Assembly (NCBI GenBank): GCA_022592435.1
Contig: JABYQS010000201.1
Coordinates: forward strand, 1-58,381
Source of the DNA: Cerioporus squamosus
Lineage: Eukaryota > Basidiomycota > Agaricomycetes > Polyporales > Polyporaceae
DNA length: 58,381 nt
Direction: 5' to 3'
Below, in pieces: positions 36,422 through 46,950 of the stretch; position 1 is the stretch's first letter, and every line of letters begins with the position of its first letter. The position numbers and the translations under genes were made by a program. A model generated the notes under the pieces. The model had not been told where the DNA came from. It did not search any database and saw nothing but the letters and a program-made list of their open reading frames with translations.

Positions 36422-37678
36422 ATGGCTGGCTCCGCGTTGCAACACTCCTGGTACGTCGTGCACTTCATCGACGTTATGCTATACGGTGCGTGCTCAGAGT
36501 ACTCATACAGTATTCGTCTATTCTAATCCATAGCGGGTTGCCCAATGCTTAGGCATGGCGCTGCTGCTGTACTTCCAGACAGCCACACAGATGCTCAAGC
36601 TCCGCAAGTCCGAGCGCACGTCCATGGACAAGTTCATGATGGGCTTCGTCACGGTCCTCCTCGTCCTCAACACGATCTACTGGTCGGCACAGGTGTACTT
36701 CGGCGAGATGATGTGGATCACACATGCGGATTATCCTGGCGGCCCCGATGCGTACTTGAGCGCGTACACTTCTGTTTGGTACCAGACATGGGGAACGACG
36801 GCCTGCATCGCGAGCAACCTCATGAGCGATGCGCTCTTAGTGAGTCCCCGACGTTGTCCAGCTCGGCGAATCGTTCTGATGCATGCGAAGACATACCGAT
36901 GTTTCGTCATCTGGAACAGCAAGCGTGTCGTCATTCTTCCCGGAATCATATGGTTCTCGTCACTCGGTACGTGACGAGGCTCCTACTCTTGCATGACTGC
37001 AATGTATCACTGACTTTGGACCCTCTGTCTCAGCTTTCGGTGTAGGGCTGCTCTACGAATCGGGCCGACCGAGCGGAGAGTACTTTGTGGGAGTCACAAC
37101 CATATTCGTCACAGCCTACACTGCGTCGACGTTCGCCTTCAACGTCCTCGTCACCTCGCTGATCTGCGGGCGCATCATCTTCGTAGGACGATCCATGCGC
37201 GCCTATGGCGCCGCGGACATGAAAGTTTACGCCGGAACGGTGGCGGTAGTTGTCGAGTCCGCGCTCCCCTTCACGATCTTCAGCGTTGTGTATCTGATCA
37301 CGTATGCGATGGGCTCTGGCATTGCCTACGCGTTCTCGTTCTATGCTATGTTCACGGTGAGCAATCTTCATGTCGCTCATATGCCTTCCGTGTACGATCT
37401 GAACTCACTGTCATTTGTTACAGTTCATCTCTCCCCTCATGATCACCTCCCGCGTCATCTCCCGGAGAGCGTGGACGAGGAAGTCTGGCATGCTCTTCAC
37501 CACTACCATCAGCTATCGTGGCCAGACAGACTATGTTACCGACCCGGAAGTGCCCATGGAGTCTCTGAGGAAGAAGTCGACGGAGGTGGACATGGGGCTG
37601 AAGTTATCATCTTTTAAGTCAACCACTCCGACGCAAGCTGTCCCAGCCGCGGTTGATCCCGAGGGTGTCCGGGTGTAG
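36422..37678 (+). CDS. Multipass (about 7-TM) integral membrane protein, copy B
   Basis: Paralogue of the gene at 19642-20926, in opposite orientation. Exons 36422-36485, 36553-36839, 36891-36966, 37034-37356, 37424-37678 (1005 nt, 334 aa). The short first exon (MAGSALQHSWYVVHFIDVMLYG) was found by matching copy A (MAGSLFQNSYYVANIINAILYG pattern) and joins in phase to GMALLLYFQTATQML. Shared blocks are HADYPGG, SVWYQTWG, NLMSDALL, YRCFVIWNS, TAYTAST and FYAMFT, so helices and loops are conserved from end to end. The cytosolic tail differs. No function is known. Intron positions and two exon lengths (64 and 76 nt) match copy A, which dates the duplication after those introns. Confidence 0.78.
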
Positions 37679-38667
37679 TATCCGTTAAAGAAGACGTGAA
37701 CTGGCGAAGTCCTTCTATGTGTACCATAGTGAGCCCAATATCTGCGACTCGTGTAACTACCTCCTCGCATTTTTTCCTGTCTTCTTTTAGCGAGTCAATC
37801 GGCTAAACATGCATTATCCTCTCAGGGTCATAATCCAACTGTCCGCTAAATGGAGGTGCGCCCTGGGACTTCGCTTCGTTGCTCAAACAGCCCGTTCAGC
37901 AGAGTCCACAGAGATCAGTGGGAGTGGTCCAATTTAGAAGCTGGACTGTTCGTGCTTACTTACTTACAACTTCGGCGCCGATTCTGTGATGTCAGGCTCT
38001 AAGGGAGCTGCGAGCTTGCTCCGATACTAAAGACCTTAAGCCCCACGCGCCTACGCTTCGCAAAGTGACCTTCCGGGGGTTATCTTCGACAATGTCACCG
38101 ACTTTCGCTCACCTGGCCATGCGTCTGTCTTCCGCTACTGATCCCGAGGCTGGCTTGCGAGCCTAGCCGCAGGCTCGGGCAGGCCCGGAGTGCAATCAGC
38201 GCTCTGAACGTGGAGGACCCACGTGGTGCGGCAGCTGCGGCGAAGTTCGTCCCGGCTACAAGTTAATATAGTGTTGGCCTTGCTAGCTTTAACCTCTACG
38301 TCTGTCGAAGCCAGCTACGTCGATATCCTATCTGAGCTTTCCTGCACTTCCGTCAGGAGCTCTCGAGCTGAACGGGCGTCCCAAGGTCGGCGCTACTTCC
38401 AATCGCCATCAACCCCACCAGCTGGCTGCTGCCCCCAGCTGCTGCGTTGCATGAATGAATGTCGCTCTCCACCACAGAGCAATTCCTCCGCATCAATCCT
38501 CGTTCGACGTGAGTGCTTGCATGACTGACAAGTAGCTTGGTTGCTTTCGACCTGTGCTCACGCATGATGCATGATGCACCAGACAGCACTCCAACCACTG
38601 CCAACTCCTTGGGGTTATTTCTCCATATACCTGTTCAACCATTGCGCGAAGAAGACCAGTTCTCAGG
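37679..38667. other. Intergenic, no gene seen
   Basis: About 1 kb between copy B of the membrane protein and the second F-box gene. Nothing recognisable. Confidence 0.45.
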
Positions 38668-40228
38668 ATGAACCTATTGGAACTTCCGCAGGACATTTTA
38701 TTGCTGGTTATGGAGCTTTTGACGCAGTACGACGCCGTGCAGCTCGCCAGGGTCAGTCGGGCTGCTCACAGCCTCGCGATGCCACGCGTGCTGTATCACG
38801 TCGAGCTAGGCGTGGGATACGCCGCTGCACGCGAGGACTCACAAGCGGAGCGCTCTCTGCTGAAGGTGGCTTCATTTGCATCGCTCGTTCTGGGGAACCC
38901 CGACGTCCACGCCCGTCACATCAAGTCTCTTAATCTCCACTGGCAGTGGGATGTTCTCGAGGCCGTTTCTGAAATTCAAGGCCAGGAAACTCATCTGTCG
39001 TCGCTAGCGAGGGCTCTGCGGCACGCCTCGAACCTGCGCAAGCTCGTCATCACCGAAGCGGAGTCCGCCTTGGAGTTCTCTGAAGTGGCAGACGTGATGG
39101 CAAGCTACGACGGGCTCCAGCGCATCAGTCTCAAATACTTTGGCGAAAGGGCCCTTTCTCTCCTTACGCGCACGGGATCGCGCCCCGAGAAGTCGTCCTC
39201 CATTCGGAGGACCCATTCGCCTGGAGCGGCATGTTCGACTTTTACTGTTTGCGGCCGCACGCGGAAACGCTCGAGGTCCTCCGGACAGGCGTGCTCAGGC
39301 TCGAACGCACCCCGTCAGACGGCGACATCTGGTGGCGTGTGCACACGCTCGAGCTGCTCGCCGCGGGCATTCACATCCCCGTGGCCTCGCTTGCCCGTGC
39401 GTTCCCTCGCGTTCGATGGTTGTCCTTGAAGTGCGACGGGTCCGATTCCCGAGCCCCCACATGTACAGGAAACATGCTGGAGCCGTTCGCTTGGCCAAGC
39501 CTCGAAGTCCTGTGTCTCTCGGAAGTATGGTTCAACCTGACCACTCCTGTTCGTGTCCTCCGATTCGAGATCATCAAGCGTCGTGGCTTCCCGCCACGGT
39601 TTATGAGGCACACGCAACCCGCCATCCTCAGCGTCGACCTGGACTGCCTGGAGACATACGAGGAAGAGGAGTGGTTTCTGAGCATCTTGGCTGCCACGGA
39701 AAGTATCCGGAAGCTGCGCTATCTCCAGGTGCAGAGGTCGGATACGCTGTTCCCCGCCGAATCAGCGCGATTGGCATTCAGGAAGGACCAATCGGCGAGT
39801 GCATCTGGTATCTGTCCGCCCACGTATGTACTAAATATGTCGATGCTCAATGCGTACCGGCCCCGGGGCACACGCAGATGGACGCCCTTAAGAAGCTGGC
39901 AGAGCTCGGTCTGCTTCTGCACGCCATCGCCCTGTGCCACAGCGCTCCCATCTCCGGTGCCACCGAGGACGACACGCCTACAGCTCAGGAGAGCACGGTC
40001 AAGTCTATCGCTCGCCTGTTCCCCACCGTCGCGCTCGTCGGGCTCGGCTACCAAGAACATGACCTCTTCAGCGCAGACACGCCTCTCAAGGTCACTCCAA
40101 CGGTCTGGTACCGGGTGCACCGCGGGCAGGATATCGATCGAGATGACCTTTGTGTCGAAGCGGTACATCCCGGCGAAACTGCAGGGTTCACTGAGTATGT
40201 GGAGACTCTCAACCATTCAGCTGTGTAG
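38668..40228 (+). pseudogene. F-box protein gene with a frame break
   Basis: Starts MNLLELPQDILLLVMELL and keeps the F-box (residues 4-42, ending MPRVL) like the gene at 27320. The frame is open from 38668 to about 39150, then homology continues one base over (REVVLHSED, FDFYCLRPHAETLEVLR) from about 39183 to 39827. A 50-bp intron 39828-39877 (GTACTA...CAG) then explains the last frame change into MDALKKLAELGLLLH, ending at 40228. No intron fits the first change, so it is a frameshift: a pseudogene or an assembly error. The body has leucine-rich repeat-like segments. If intact it would be about 500 aa. Confidence 0.7.
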
Positions 40229-40650
40229 GCAGTGAAGTGGACGGCGTCGGGGCGTCAAGAACAAGCACGAGTAGGACGGAGGTGCACCGTCCACGACCCG
40301 CCGTCCCTCCCGAGCCTCCGACTGGCCGGTGCGGCGATGCGAGAGCAACCGTACCTGCCGTCGTCGTCCGTGAAGCTGCACTCCGCGACTATATACATAT
40401 GTTCGTACTGTCTCTTGATTGAGCTACTGTGATACACACAATGTGAAAGATGCGTCCCAAGGGTTGTTACCCTGTCGATAGGCCACCTCGAACAATGAAT
40501 TCCCTCCGACCGAACCACCATATCACTCGTCTCCAAGTCAAGGCAGGTAATGATGAATACTCGAGCCGTCATGGTGTAGTATACACTGTACAACAACATA
40601 AGGTAGCAACGCGGATGCATCTCAAGGACGTGAGTGAACAAAGCTGCCAC
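40229..40650. other. Intergenic, convergent 3-prime ends
   Basis: Short spacer between the F-box gene (+) and the first quinone reductase (-). No gene seen. Confidence 0.5.
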
Positions 40651-41574
40651 TCAGAACTTGACCCTGCTGACGGTCTCCCAGAAGTGCTTGCCCTGGAGCT
40701 CCGCAATCTCGAGCTCGAGCGCCGTGGGCTGGCGCGAGCCGTCCGAACTCGCGAAAGTGCCCGCGCCCCACGGAGAACCTATACGCAACAACGCAACCAC
40801 GTATCAGCATCAGACGTAAGTACAGATTCCGACCGACGCAGCACTCACCGCCGTGGACCTCGCTCAGGTTCGTCAGCTGCGCAAACGCCTTCCCGTACCC
40901 AAACGGCACAAAGTTGATCCCATGGTGCACGAGCGTCGACACCGAGTTCAAAACCGTGCTCTCCTGGCCGCCACCCAGGCCCGCCGTCGACACGAACACG
41001 CTCGCGTACTTGCCGACGAGCGCGCCGCTCGCCCACAGCTGGCCCGTCGCGTCCCAGAACGCCTTCCACTGCGCGGGGAAGGTGCCGAAGCGCGTGGGGA
41101 TGCCGAGGACGAAGGCGTCGAACTGGGCGAGGTCGGCGGGCGCGAGGACCGGGTAGGCGGGCTTGGGCGGGGCGTACATCTTGGCGAGGACCTCGTCCGG
41201 GAGCGTCTCGGCGATCCTGACAAAGTGAGGTGAGTTACGGTGCAGGGCGCGAGGGAAAGCGGACGGGGAGACGTACTGGTAGATCGTCGCGGAGCCACCG
41301 GAGGCTTCGATGCCCTTCTTTACGGATTCGGCCACTGCGGAGAGGGTGCACAGTTAGACTACATGTACTGCAGGTATAGCCACAAGGTGGGAAGCTTACT
41401 CTTGGCGATGTGGCCGTACATGGAGTAGATGATGATAGCGACCTTGGGCGACATGGTAGAGGCTTTCGTGGTGGAGGAGGTGGGAGAGGACTTGGCAGGA
41501 GCAGGCTGAGACTTGGGCTTGGACTCGATGTCGTCGGAGAAGGCCTTCTTGAGACGTTTTCCGGGGAAGCACAT
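40651..41574 (-). CDS. NAD(P)H:quinone oxidoreductase, WrbA/flavodoxin type, copy 1
   Basis: FMN enzyme that reduces quinones by two electrons, protecting from redox cycling; in wood-decay fungi it may also feed hydroquinone-driven Fenton chemistry (inference). Exons in transcript order 41574-41400, 41334-41277, 41216-40849, 40778-40651 (729 nt, 242 aa). FMN phosphate loop is [40 protein letters not shown] and [10 protein letters not shown] are WrbA hallmarks. A 45-residue Pro/Ser/Lys-rich extension beginning MCFPGKR precedes the flavodoxin fold; yeast relatives (Ycp4, Pst2) are at eisosomes, and Cys2 could be palmitoylated here. TATATAAG lies at 41618-41627 on the minus strand. Head-to-head with copy 2. 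Confidence 0.92.
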
Positions 41575-42592
41575 GTAGAGGAGGGCGGTACTGGAGGACG
41601 TAGCAAAAACCTCTTGCCCTTATATACCGGCAGGGTAGTTGGGTGGACTTACCGTCGCAATGTACGAACCAGCGGCAAGCGGATGTCTAGACGTCTTGAT
41701 CAGCTTTGACAAAAGGTCTTCACGTACGAATTTGATGTAAAATGGGCGGCTCTGGATATTCTTGCATAAGTTCTCGCACACTCGACGGGGCTAGGGTGGT
41801 TGTCGCCATATTGGATGGCGGCAAAGGGCTCAGCAGCGTCATGAAAGGAGTCTCTGTCAGTGCATTCTTGGATTGGACAATTCTGCTGACAGGGCGAATT
41901 GGTCAGCGACCTGAAGGGGCGGTCGACGAACAGCGCAGTGCGGGCGTACCGCGAGTAGGTTACGGACATGTATGATGCGCTCGGATGACAGTCGAACCAG
42001 CTGGAGGTTTCGGAGATGTGGGAACGCGTGAGACAAAGAGGTCTATAGAAGGTCAAGAGCGGGCGTATTGGTTGCTCGGTGCGTCGTGTCCTGCGATGAG
42101 AGACTCAGGAAGGCATCCGAGACACGCCGGGCGCGGGAAGGACAGGCTCTCTTTTGGTGGGAAGCGAGCCACATGGCGGGAGGGCGAGAGAATCGTTCCC
42201 GATATGGCAGGTACGCGTAAGGGGAACCGCCACCGAAATTGGCAGGTGAAATGACGCGTGGTAGCATCATCGACGCGTCCTGCCCTCTCTGTCCTCCTCG
42301 CCGTCCCTCGCCGGCCGCTTGCCTTCATTTTCCTCGCATGACGACCTCTGCTCAGCGATACAACCGAACGTACATGAAGAACGCAGCGTGACCGGGTGCG
42401 GAGGCACGGCGCGGATATAAGAGAGAGGGCGGCACCAGGACGGCGGATGGAGAGCAGAAGATGTCAGAAGGATCGGTGGCCCAATCGAGGACAGAACATC
42501 TCACGACGGCCCCTGCAGACGCCTGATCGATATGTGGACATTCGGTATAAGACGTTAGCGCAGACGTCCCCCACCGTCCATATCACCGTCGC
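41575..42592. promoter_or_regulatory. Divergent intergenic promoter region of the two quinone reductases
   Basis: 1018 bp between the two ATGs. The minus side has TATATAAG at 41618-41627 and the plus side has GATATAAGAG near 42413-42422, each 45-180 bp from its ATG. No open frame with a domain lies between. Shared control is likely but not shown. Confidence 0.55.
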
Positions 42593-43542
42593 ATGTGCTT
42601 CCCTGGCAAACGTCAAAAGGACAACCTCAAGGACGAACCCGCCCCTGCTCCTGCCCCCGTCCCCGCTCAACCTCCCACCACCGAACCAGCCTCTGCTACA
42701 GCCATGTCTGCCCCCAAGGTCGCCATTGTTATCTACTCCATGTACGGCCACATCGCCACCCGTACGTGCCTCACGACTGCAGATCATCCGTGCACGTCTC
42801 CTAACCCCATATGCGCAGTCGCCGAAGCGGTGAAGAAGGGTGTCGAGGCCGCAGGAGGTACCGTGACGATCTACCAGTCCGTCTTCCTCTTCTCGCCTTC
42901 TCGCCCCCAACTCCAGGATCTAATCTCTCTTCTACGCGCAATCCAGGATCGCCGAGACGCTCCCGGAGGACATCCTCGCCAAGCTCCACGCGCCCCCCAA
43001 GCCCGCCTACCCCGTCCTCGCGCCCGCCGACCTCGCCCAGTTCGACGCCTTCCTCTTCGGCATCCCCACCCGCTACGGCAACTTCCCCGCGCAGTGGAAG
43101 GCGTTCTGGGACGCGACCGGCCAGCTCTGGGCGACCGGCGCGCTCGCCGGCAAGTTCGCGTCCATCTTCGTCTCCACCGCGTCCCCCGGCGGCGGCCAGG
43201 AGTCGACCGTCATCGCGTCCCTCTCCACGCTCGTCCACCACGGCATCAACTTCGTCCCCCTCGGCTACAGCAAGGCGTTCCCGCAGCTCTCGAACCTCAC
43301 CGAGGTCCGCGGTGGTGAGTACCCGCGTTTTCTGCGCATATATGCGCTTCTTGGGGCGCATATAGCCCGCCCCGGACGTGCATATGGTGACTGACATGCT
43401 CTCCGCGCGAACAGGCTCCCCTTGGGGTGCGGGCACCTTCGCCGGCGGGGACGGCTCGCGCCAGCCCTCCGCCCTCGAGCTCGAAGTCGCCGAGATTCAA
43501 GGCAAGCACTTCTACGAGACCGTCAGCAAGTACAAGTTTTAA
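42593..43542 (+). CDS. NAD(P)H:quinone oxidoreductase, WrbA/flavodoxin type, copy 2
   Basis: Exons 42593-42761, 42819-42876, 42947-43314, 43415-43542 (723 nt, 240 aa). Exons 2, 3 and 4 have exactly the lengths of copy 1 (58, 368, 128 nt), so the pair arose by inverted duplication. The same motifs are present: [38 protein letters not shown], and the MCFPGKR start. The N-terminal extension is richer in Pro/Ala ([12 protein letters not shown]). Third codon positions of exon 3 are almost all G or C, more than in copy 1, which suggests strong expression. Intron 3 contains a palindrome-like GCGCATATATGCGC. Confidence 0.92.
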
Positions 43543-44156
43543 GCCGCCAGCGACGGAGTACATGCATATGGGCGCGCATGTAGGAGGAGCTGGGACGTTG
43601 CCCAGGTAGAAGATATCGCATTGTAACACTAGCATCGATGAGCTCGAGGATCCATCATCGTTACACCCTTCCGCCGCATGTGCTGTCCGTCGGTCTACAG
43701 CCAAGGCCAGCAGACGGTTAAGGTGGGAATCAATGGTACACGGCGACACTGTCCGACGACAAATTCGGATGAAAGCGACCACAGCTGACCGCACGGAGTG
43801 GGCCTGATCCCCTATCTTGATCAAGGCAACCATCGCTGCTGTGCAGGACTACTACTCAATTCCTCCTCGATCAGCCATGTTGACCTCGACCGCGCCCACG
43901 ACGAGGCTCGCGGGAACCCGGGCTGTCTTCGCAGGAACGTCCCGTGCGAGTTCGCGTGGGATTCAGTGGCTCCCAGAGGCTCGAGAGTCGCATGCACGTA
44001 AGTACGCTGTACTGTACAGGCTCCGAGATCCACAGAACGCCTCGCGTCATCCGTGGACACCAACGCGACATGCTTGGATGTCGCGGTCAGATGGGAAGTC
44101 GGACGGCTGTCTTCCCGAATCCCGAACGCAGCCAGCTGAACAACTGTCGGACTACT
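43543..44156. other. Intergenic, no gene seen
   Basis: The 3-prime flank of the quinone reductase and unassigned DNA. Nothing recognisable. Confidence 0.4.
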
Positions 44157-44280
44157 GGCGGTCCCTCGCGTTATGCTGGACCTCAGGGTATGCTCGCAAC
44201 TGTGCAGCTCAGGTGTGTTCTCTCCCTGGCAAGCGTGTCTCCGTCAATCTCACGCAGTTTGACCCTGTAGTTCTGTTCAT
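44157..44280 (+). pseudogene. Duplicated fragment of the DUF6533-type gene
   Basis: About 120 bp closely matching the minus strand of 35512-35390: shared strings include TCGCGTTATGCTGGACCTCA, TGCTCGCAACTGT, GTGTGTTCTCTCCCTG and CAATCTCACGC. The copy carries the putative exon end and most of the following intron, then diverges at the start of the DUF6533 exon. It is a gene fragment with no sign of function. Confidence 0.6.
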
Positions 44281-45594
44281 CTGCAAGAGCTCCTTCAAGT
44301 TACATGCGGCGCCGCTTTAAATCAGAAACGAAGTCGCGCAACCTGCGGGAATGTAATATGTACTCGTCCCTGCAGCCCGCGCCTCGCTCGACTACTCATG
44401 CTTGCCGTCTCCTACTAGTCATTGACTCATCAACGGAGCGTGCTCTCCTAGACATGCACTGATTCTTCGATGCTGCAAGGTGAGCGTGGACGAATGGATG
44501 GCGCAATGATGGGATATGAGGATGTGTCGTCTGCCCGGCCGGTTCTCCGTTGCGCGACTCATCGTTGGAGTTCGTACGGGAGCTGTTCCGCGCCTGCATG
44601 TCAAGCAGGACCTTCGTTCTCCACCAGCATCCGTACTGATATTGTGAGCACACAACCTCTGGGCATGATGGGCTCTCCAGCCAACGCCGAGGACGAGTAG
44701 ACTCAGTCACGGCGTGCAGGTCGTCCGAAGCATGGTCAGGCTTTGCCCGTCATGCCTCCCTGTGCCCGGAAACAGAACTGACATCGGCCACAGATATGGG
44801 AATGTTGTTCGTGGCGTGCATACGGCGGCCAGGCACGTCCGGGAGAATTGCGCGCACATCTTCGAAGCTCGTATCGAGGAATCTTCAGGTGAGCTCTTCT
44901 TTCCAATCATGCACCAATCTCTGGTTCATCACGTCTGTATACAGTAGAAGCCGAGCATCCCTGCCAGAGCCAAAAGTCTGTGCATCGGCAGAGGAATCGG
45001 CAAGTCGATGGGGAACTCGATCCGAGCAGTCTGCAAGGACTCGGACCACTAGGAACGGAGACGTAAGTACGTCCTACAAAGAACGCTGTAAGTTGACTTC
45101 TGATCACACCTCGGCTTCCTTCGTGCCAATTGTATAGGGGAGAACCTTATGCGTCTAGGCCTCTCGCGTCGACATGCGACGTGCGTGCCTCCTCCTTACA
45201 TACATACTCACTGTTCAATGTTACCCTTGGAACTAGATTGCTCCTGTGCCCTATATAATCGGCGTAAGCTACCTTCTCTGTCCGTCCCCGCTTGAGCCTC
45301 ACTGCGGGTCGACCGTCGGACCACATTGAGTTCAGTCAGAACGAATCATCCTCGCGGAGATTCGAACGCGGTGCGTCCCTGTTGCCTTGTTGATCTCGAG
45401 ACGTAACAAGCGCTCATGATGTTCCTTGCCTTCTGCGTCGAAGGCTCATGGTCTCATACGTACGACAGACTCCAGATACGAGTATCTCCGCGTCGCTAGA
45501 CTAATTTCCAGGGCTTTGTACAATTAGGGATGGTCAGACGACGACGGCCCAGAGCTCATATCAATCAGCCAGTCGGGACGCGGTAGTCTCGTTC
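44281..45594. other. Gene-poor stretch with an orphan TATA-like site
   Basis: No gene recognised in about 1.3 kb. CTATATAATCGG near 45250-45262 followed by pyrimidine-rich DNA looks like a plus-strand promoter, but no coding exon follows that I can support. Confidence 0.35.
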
Positions 45595-45671
45595 CCAGAC
45601 GGTTAGGGCGTGGCCGAAACGGGAAGGAGAACGGACACCCCCCAGAACAAGACCTAGCCCTAACCGTCTGG
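45595..45671. repeat. Hairpin element A (15-bp perfect inverted repeat)
   Basis: Arms CCAGACGGTTAGGGC (45595-45609) and GCCCTAACCGTCTGG (45657-45671) pair perfectly over a 47-base loop. The flanks and loop are alignable, in reverse complement, with element B at 46231-46318, including CCTTCCCGTTT in the loop and GAGACTA..CGCG outside. Likely a short mobile or structured element; neither transcription nor target duplication is visible. Confidence 0.7.
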
Positions 45672-46230
45672 TGAGATTGGTACGGGTGGGTGTGGGGTAG
45701 TGACATTCGTCACGAACGTCACTACGGAACGCCTTGTTGCGCGCGACCTCTTGTCGGAACTTTCCCACGACCATCCGGATGAATTAACATCTATCTACCA
45801 TCTAATTGAGCATCAGCGGCCATCCATTGACTTATCCGCACCATCTGAAAGCTATCTGACACCATCGTCTTTGCATCCGGTGCATCGGGAAAATACAAGT
45901 CATCTGGATTAATCCAGATGACCTTCGGAAAGTTCCGACAGTCTGGTTCGAGCCGCGGCGATGCGATGCATCCCCCTGGCCATTCAAAGGGACTGAAGCC
46001 GGTTGTTGATCTGCGGGGGCGCATGTATGCACCCTCTTATCATACGTAATTTACCGCCCACTTTTCTGGATGATGAGAGGCCAACAGACGGGACGTTGCA
46101 CCCCAGCGGCCACGGCCAGGGTAGCTTCCATATCCGTCCATGGCGGCGAAGCCGTCGCAGAGAAGGTCGCTGTCAAGCGGGCCACGAGGTGGAGCGTGAC
46201 GGAACCCCACACCCGCCTATACCAAAGTCA

Positions 46231-46318
46231 CCAGACGTTATAGGCATGGTTCTGTCTCGTCTCTGTCCCGTTATCCTTCCCGTTTTGGACGAGGCAGAAC
46301 CGCGCCTATAACGTCTGG
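46231..46318. repeat. Hairpin element B (15-bp perfect inverted repeat)
   Basis: Arms CCAGACGTTATAGGC (46231-46245) and GCCTATAACGTCTGG (46304-46318) pair perfectly over a 58-base loop. It is the inverted homologue of element A. The stem bases differ from A yet pairing is perfect in both. Confidence 0.7.
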
Positions 46319-46950
46319 CTGGCGAGACTAGGGACGCGGTATCCCTGTCGACCTGTCCGAGTCGACGTTGCGCTCTTCCTCTTCCCTCCCTTCCGCCCGT
46401 GCTCCCGCAGAGCGTCCCAGACCTTCACTACAAGACCCCTCTGCTTGCTTGCTTACTCTTAGCACCGCCTGACCCCGTCGCTGTAGAGGCGTATGCTGCC
46501 TCGGTCTGCTCGCGGATCGACTCACGTGCAACACACCTCGCCGAGGACTCTATCGGGCTTCAGAGGCTACTAACGCAGGACGTACTCGCTGTCTAGCAAA
46601 AAGGGAACGAACCGGAGGCTTGCTCCGGCCGAGGAAATGCCTCATCGCACAGGGCTGGGAAGTATTTTGGACGACCCTGTCCGCAATCTGCACTTGTTGA
46701 GACTGGTGAAGGTACGTACCTGACTCTCCTGCGTCGGCCTAGACTGACTTCAATCGAATGCTTTTATATCTAACATAGTCCTCTGGTGGTATGTTCCAGG
46801 CTTTTGCATGTCGGTAGGCCCTGTGCTCCGTGCTGATGGCCCAGTGTCCATATGCAGTGGCTTCTATGGTCCTTCTGGTGAGCTGGTCTCCCTCTATATG
46901 GTGGAGTGCCATTGGTTGATTTGGAACCATCCAGTTGTCAGAAATACTCC
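46319..46950. other. No gene supported
   Basis: A 63-codon minus-strand open frame (46739-46930) has an amino-acid make-up that looks coding but matches no family I recognise. The rest is unassigned. Confidence 0.35.

Noticed and set aside
39828..39877. Second frameshift in the F-box gene at 38668
   Set aside because: A 50-bp intron with GT/AG ends and phase 0 explains this change, unlike the first one near 39150.
46739..46930. 63-codon minus-strand frame with coding-like composition
   Set aside because: Too short, no family recognised, no flanking splice sites that extend it.
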